A stretch of 64,000 nt of DNA from Nocardia carnea NBRC 14403 (GTDB lineage: Bacteria; Actinomycetota; Actinomycetes; Mycobacteriales; Mycobacteriaceae), in the NCBI RefSeq assembly GCF_000308515.1, contig NZ_BAFV01000039.1, positions 124,001 through 188,000 on the forward strand, given 5' to 3'. Shown here one piece after another: positions 63,433 to 64,000 of this stretch. Both the position numbers and the translations under genes were made by a program. The notes under the pieces were generated by a model that had not been told where the DNA came from, searched no databases, and saw only the letters and a list, made by a program, of their open reading frames with translations. The number at the start of each line of letters is the position of its first letter. The stretch's first letter is position 1.

Positions 63433-64000
63433 GACATGATCTCCTCGGGTACATCGCTGGTTTCCGGCTCGGTGTCCGGGGTCGCCGGAGTGCCGGTGAG
63501 GGACAGGAAAACGTCGTCGAGGCTGGGCCGGTGCACGCGGGCATCGACGGCCAGCACATCTGCGTCGTCGAGGCGGCGCAGCGCTTCGACCATGGTGCGG
63601 GAACCGTCGGCGACCACCACCGACACCTCGGCGACACTCGCTTCGTGCGCGGGTTCGCCGAGACCGACATCGGCGAGTACCCGCAGCGCGGGCGCCGGAT
63701 CCTGTCCGGGTGCCAGGGTGACGGTGAGGCGATCCCCGCCGATCGAGGATTTGAGTTCGTCCGACGATCCGCGGGCGATGACGCGGCCCTTGTCGATCAC
63801 CGTGATCTGATCGGCCAGCCGGTCGGCCTCCTCCAGATACTGGGTGGTCAGCAGGACGGTGGTGCCGTCGCGGACGAGATCACCGATGACCCCCCAATAT
63901 CGGTGCGGGCCCGCGGGTCCAGGCCGGTGGTCGGTTCGTCGAGAACCACCACCGGCGGGCGGGCGATCAGTGCGCCGGCCAGGTCGAGGCGGCGGGTCAT
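63429..64000 (-). pseudogene. ABC exporter ATPase (DrrA-like), frameshifted and cut by the window edge
   Basis: On the minus strand from 64000 the frame reads [20 protein letters not shown], then [15 protein letters not shown] (Walker B and D-loop), then shifts. The family continuation [20 protein letters not shown] and ITVIDKGRVIARG is found in the next frame down to the stop at 63429. One base is missing near 63890-63898, next to a run of six C (plus strand). The expected I-W-G-V there would need one more base. It is either a sequencing or assembly error or a recent mutation; the permease partner is intact. The N-terminal half lies beyond the window. Confidence 0.8.

Overview
This 64 kb window is a piece of a high-GC actinomycete chromosome, most likely Nocardia or a close relative within the Mycobacteriales. 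The pointers are: an ectABCD operon; a 14-subunit nuo locus preceded by an Rv3143-like receiver gene, as in mycobacteria; a four-gene conservon (histidine kinase, roadblock, DUF742, GTPase); an EthA-like monooxygenase; RbpA; and many starts with a TANNNT box 6-8 nt upstream and no Shine-Dalgarno, typical of leaderless actinobacterial transcripts. I see no rRNA, tRNA, insertion sequence or CRISPR. It reads as ordinary chromosomal backbone with small accessory patches.

Layout. 1-4945 (minus strand): ectoine/5-hydroxyectoine genes ectA-B-C-D (ectD runs off the left edge) directly downstream of an OmpR-type two-component pair. 5106-10951 (minus): a small conserved protein, a zinc-ribbon PP2C phosphatase, a CoA-disulfide-reductase-like flavoprotein, an EthA-like Baeyer-Villiger monooxygenase and an F420-type luciferase-like oxidoreductase. 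11074-12088 (plus): a small lipoprotein and a DUF779-like protein preceded by a possible 19-codon leader ORF. 12265-16028: the conservon, closed by a strong hairpin. 16139-16543: a Nudix hydrolase.

16628-33060 is the centrepiece. An atypical receiver protein is followed by nuoABCDEFG-(HI)-JKLMN, a complete complex I. NuoH and NuoI are encoded as a single 603-codon fused frame. The nuo leader carries a near-consensus CRP/GlxR-type site.

33205-41949: a small membrane protein, an APH-like kinase, and a PucR-type regulator divergent from an aldehyde dehydrogenase/GMC oxidoreductase pair with a second CRP-type site between them. Then come a DUF4185 protein, a 32-residue peptide gene with its own terminator, and a methyltransferase. 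42416-46573: an MHYT sensor protein, then a run of small uncharacterised membrane or stress-type proteins (DUF1269-like, SHOCT, DUF6325-like, DUF7144-like, DUF389) and a Cys-rich zinc protein. 46608-52590: a coiled-coil protein, a PAP2 enzyme, a TetR regulator with its operator, an acyl-CoA carboxylase beta subunit and a large unrecognised protein.

52653-58545 (minus) is the most interesting accessory unit. A clear cobalamin riboswitch leads a tightly coupled operon encoding a Tat-type lipoprotein solute-binding protein, a class I methyltransferase, two Dpp/Opp-type permeases and a fused double ATPase. This suggests B12-repressed uptake of cobalt, a corrinoid precursor or a metallophore. The window ends with a GT9 glycosyltransferase, an ArsR regulator, an M23 peptidase, a small zinc-finger protein, rbpA (with a SigH/SigR-type promoter and a strong terminator) and a DrrAB-type exporter whose ATPase gene is frameshifted and cut by the right edge.
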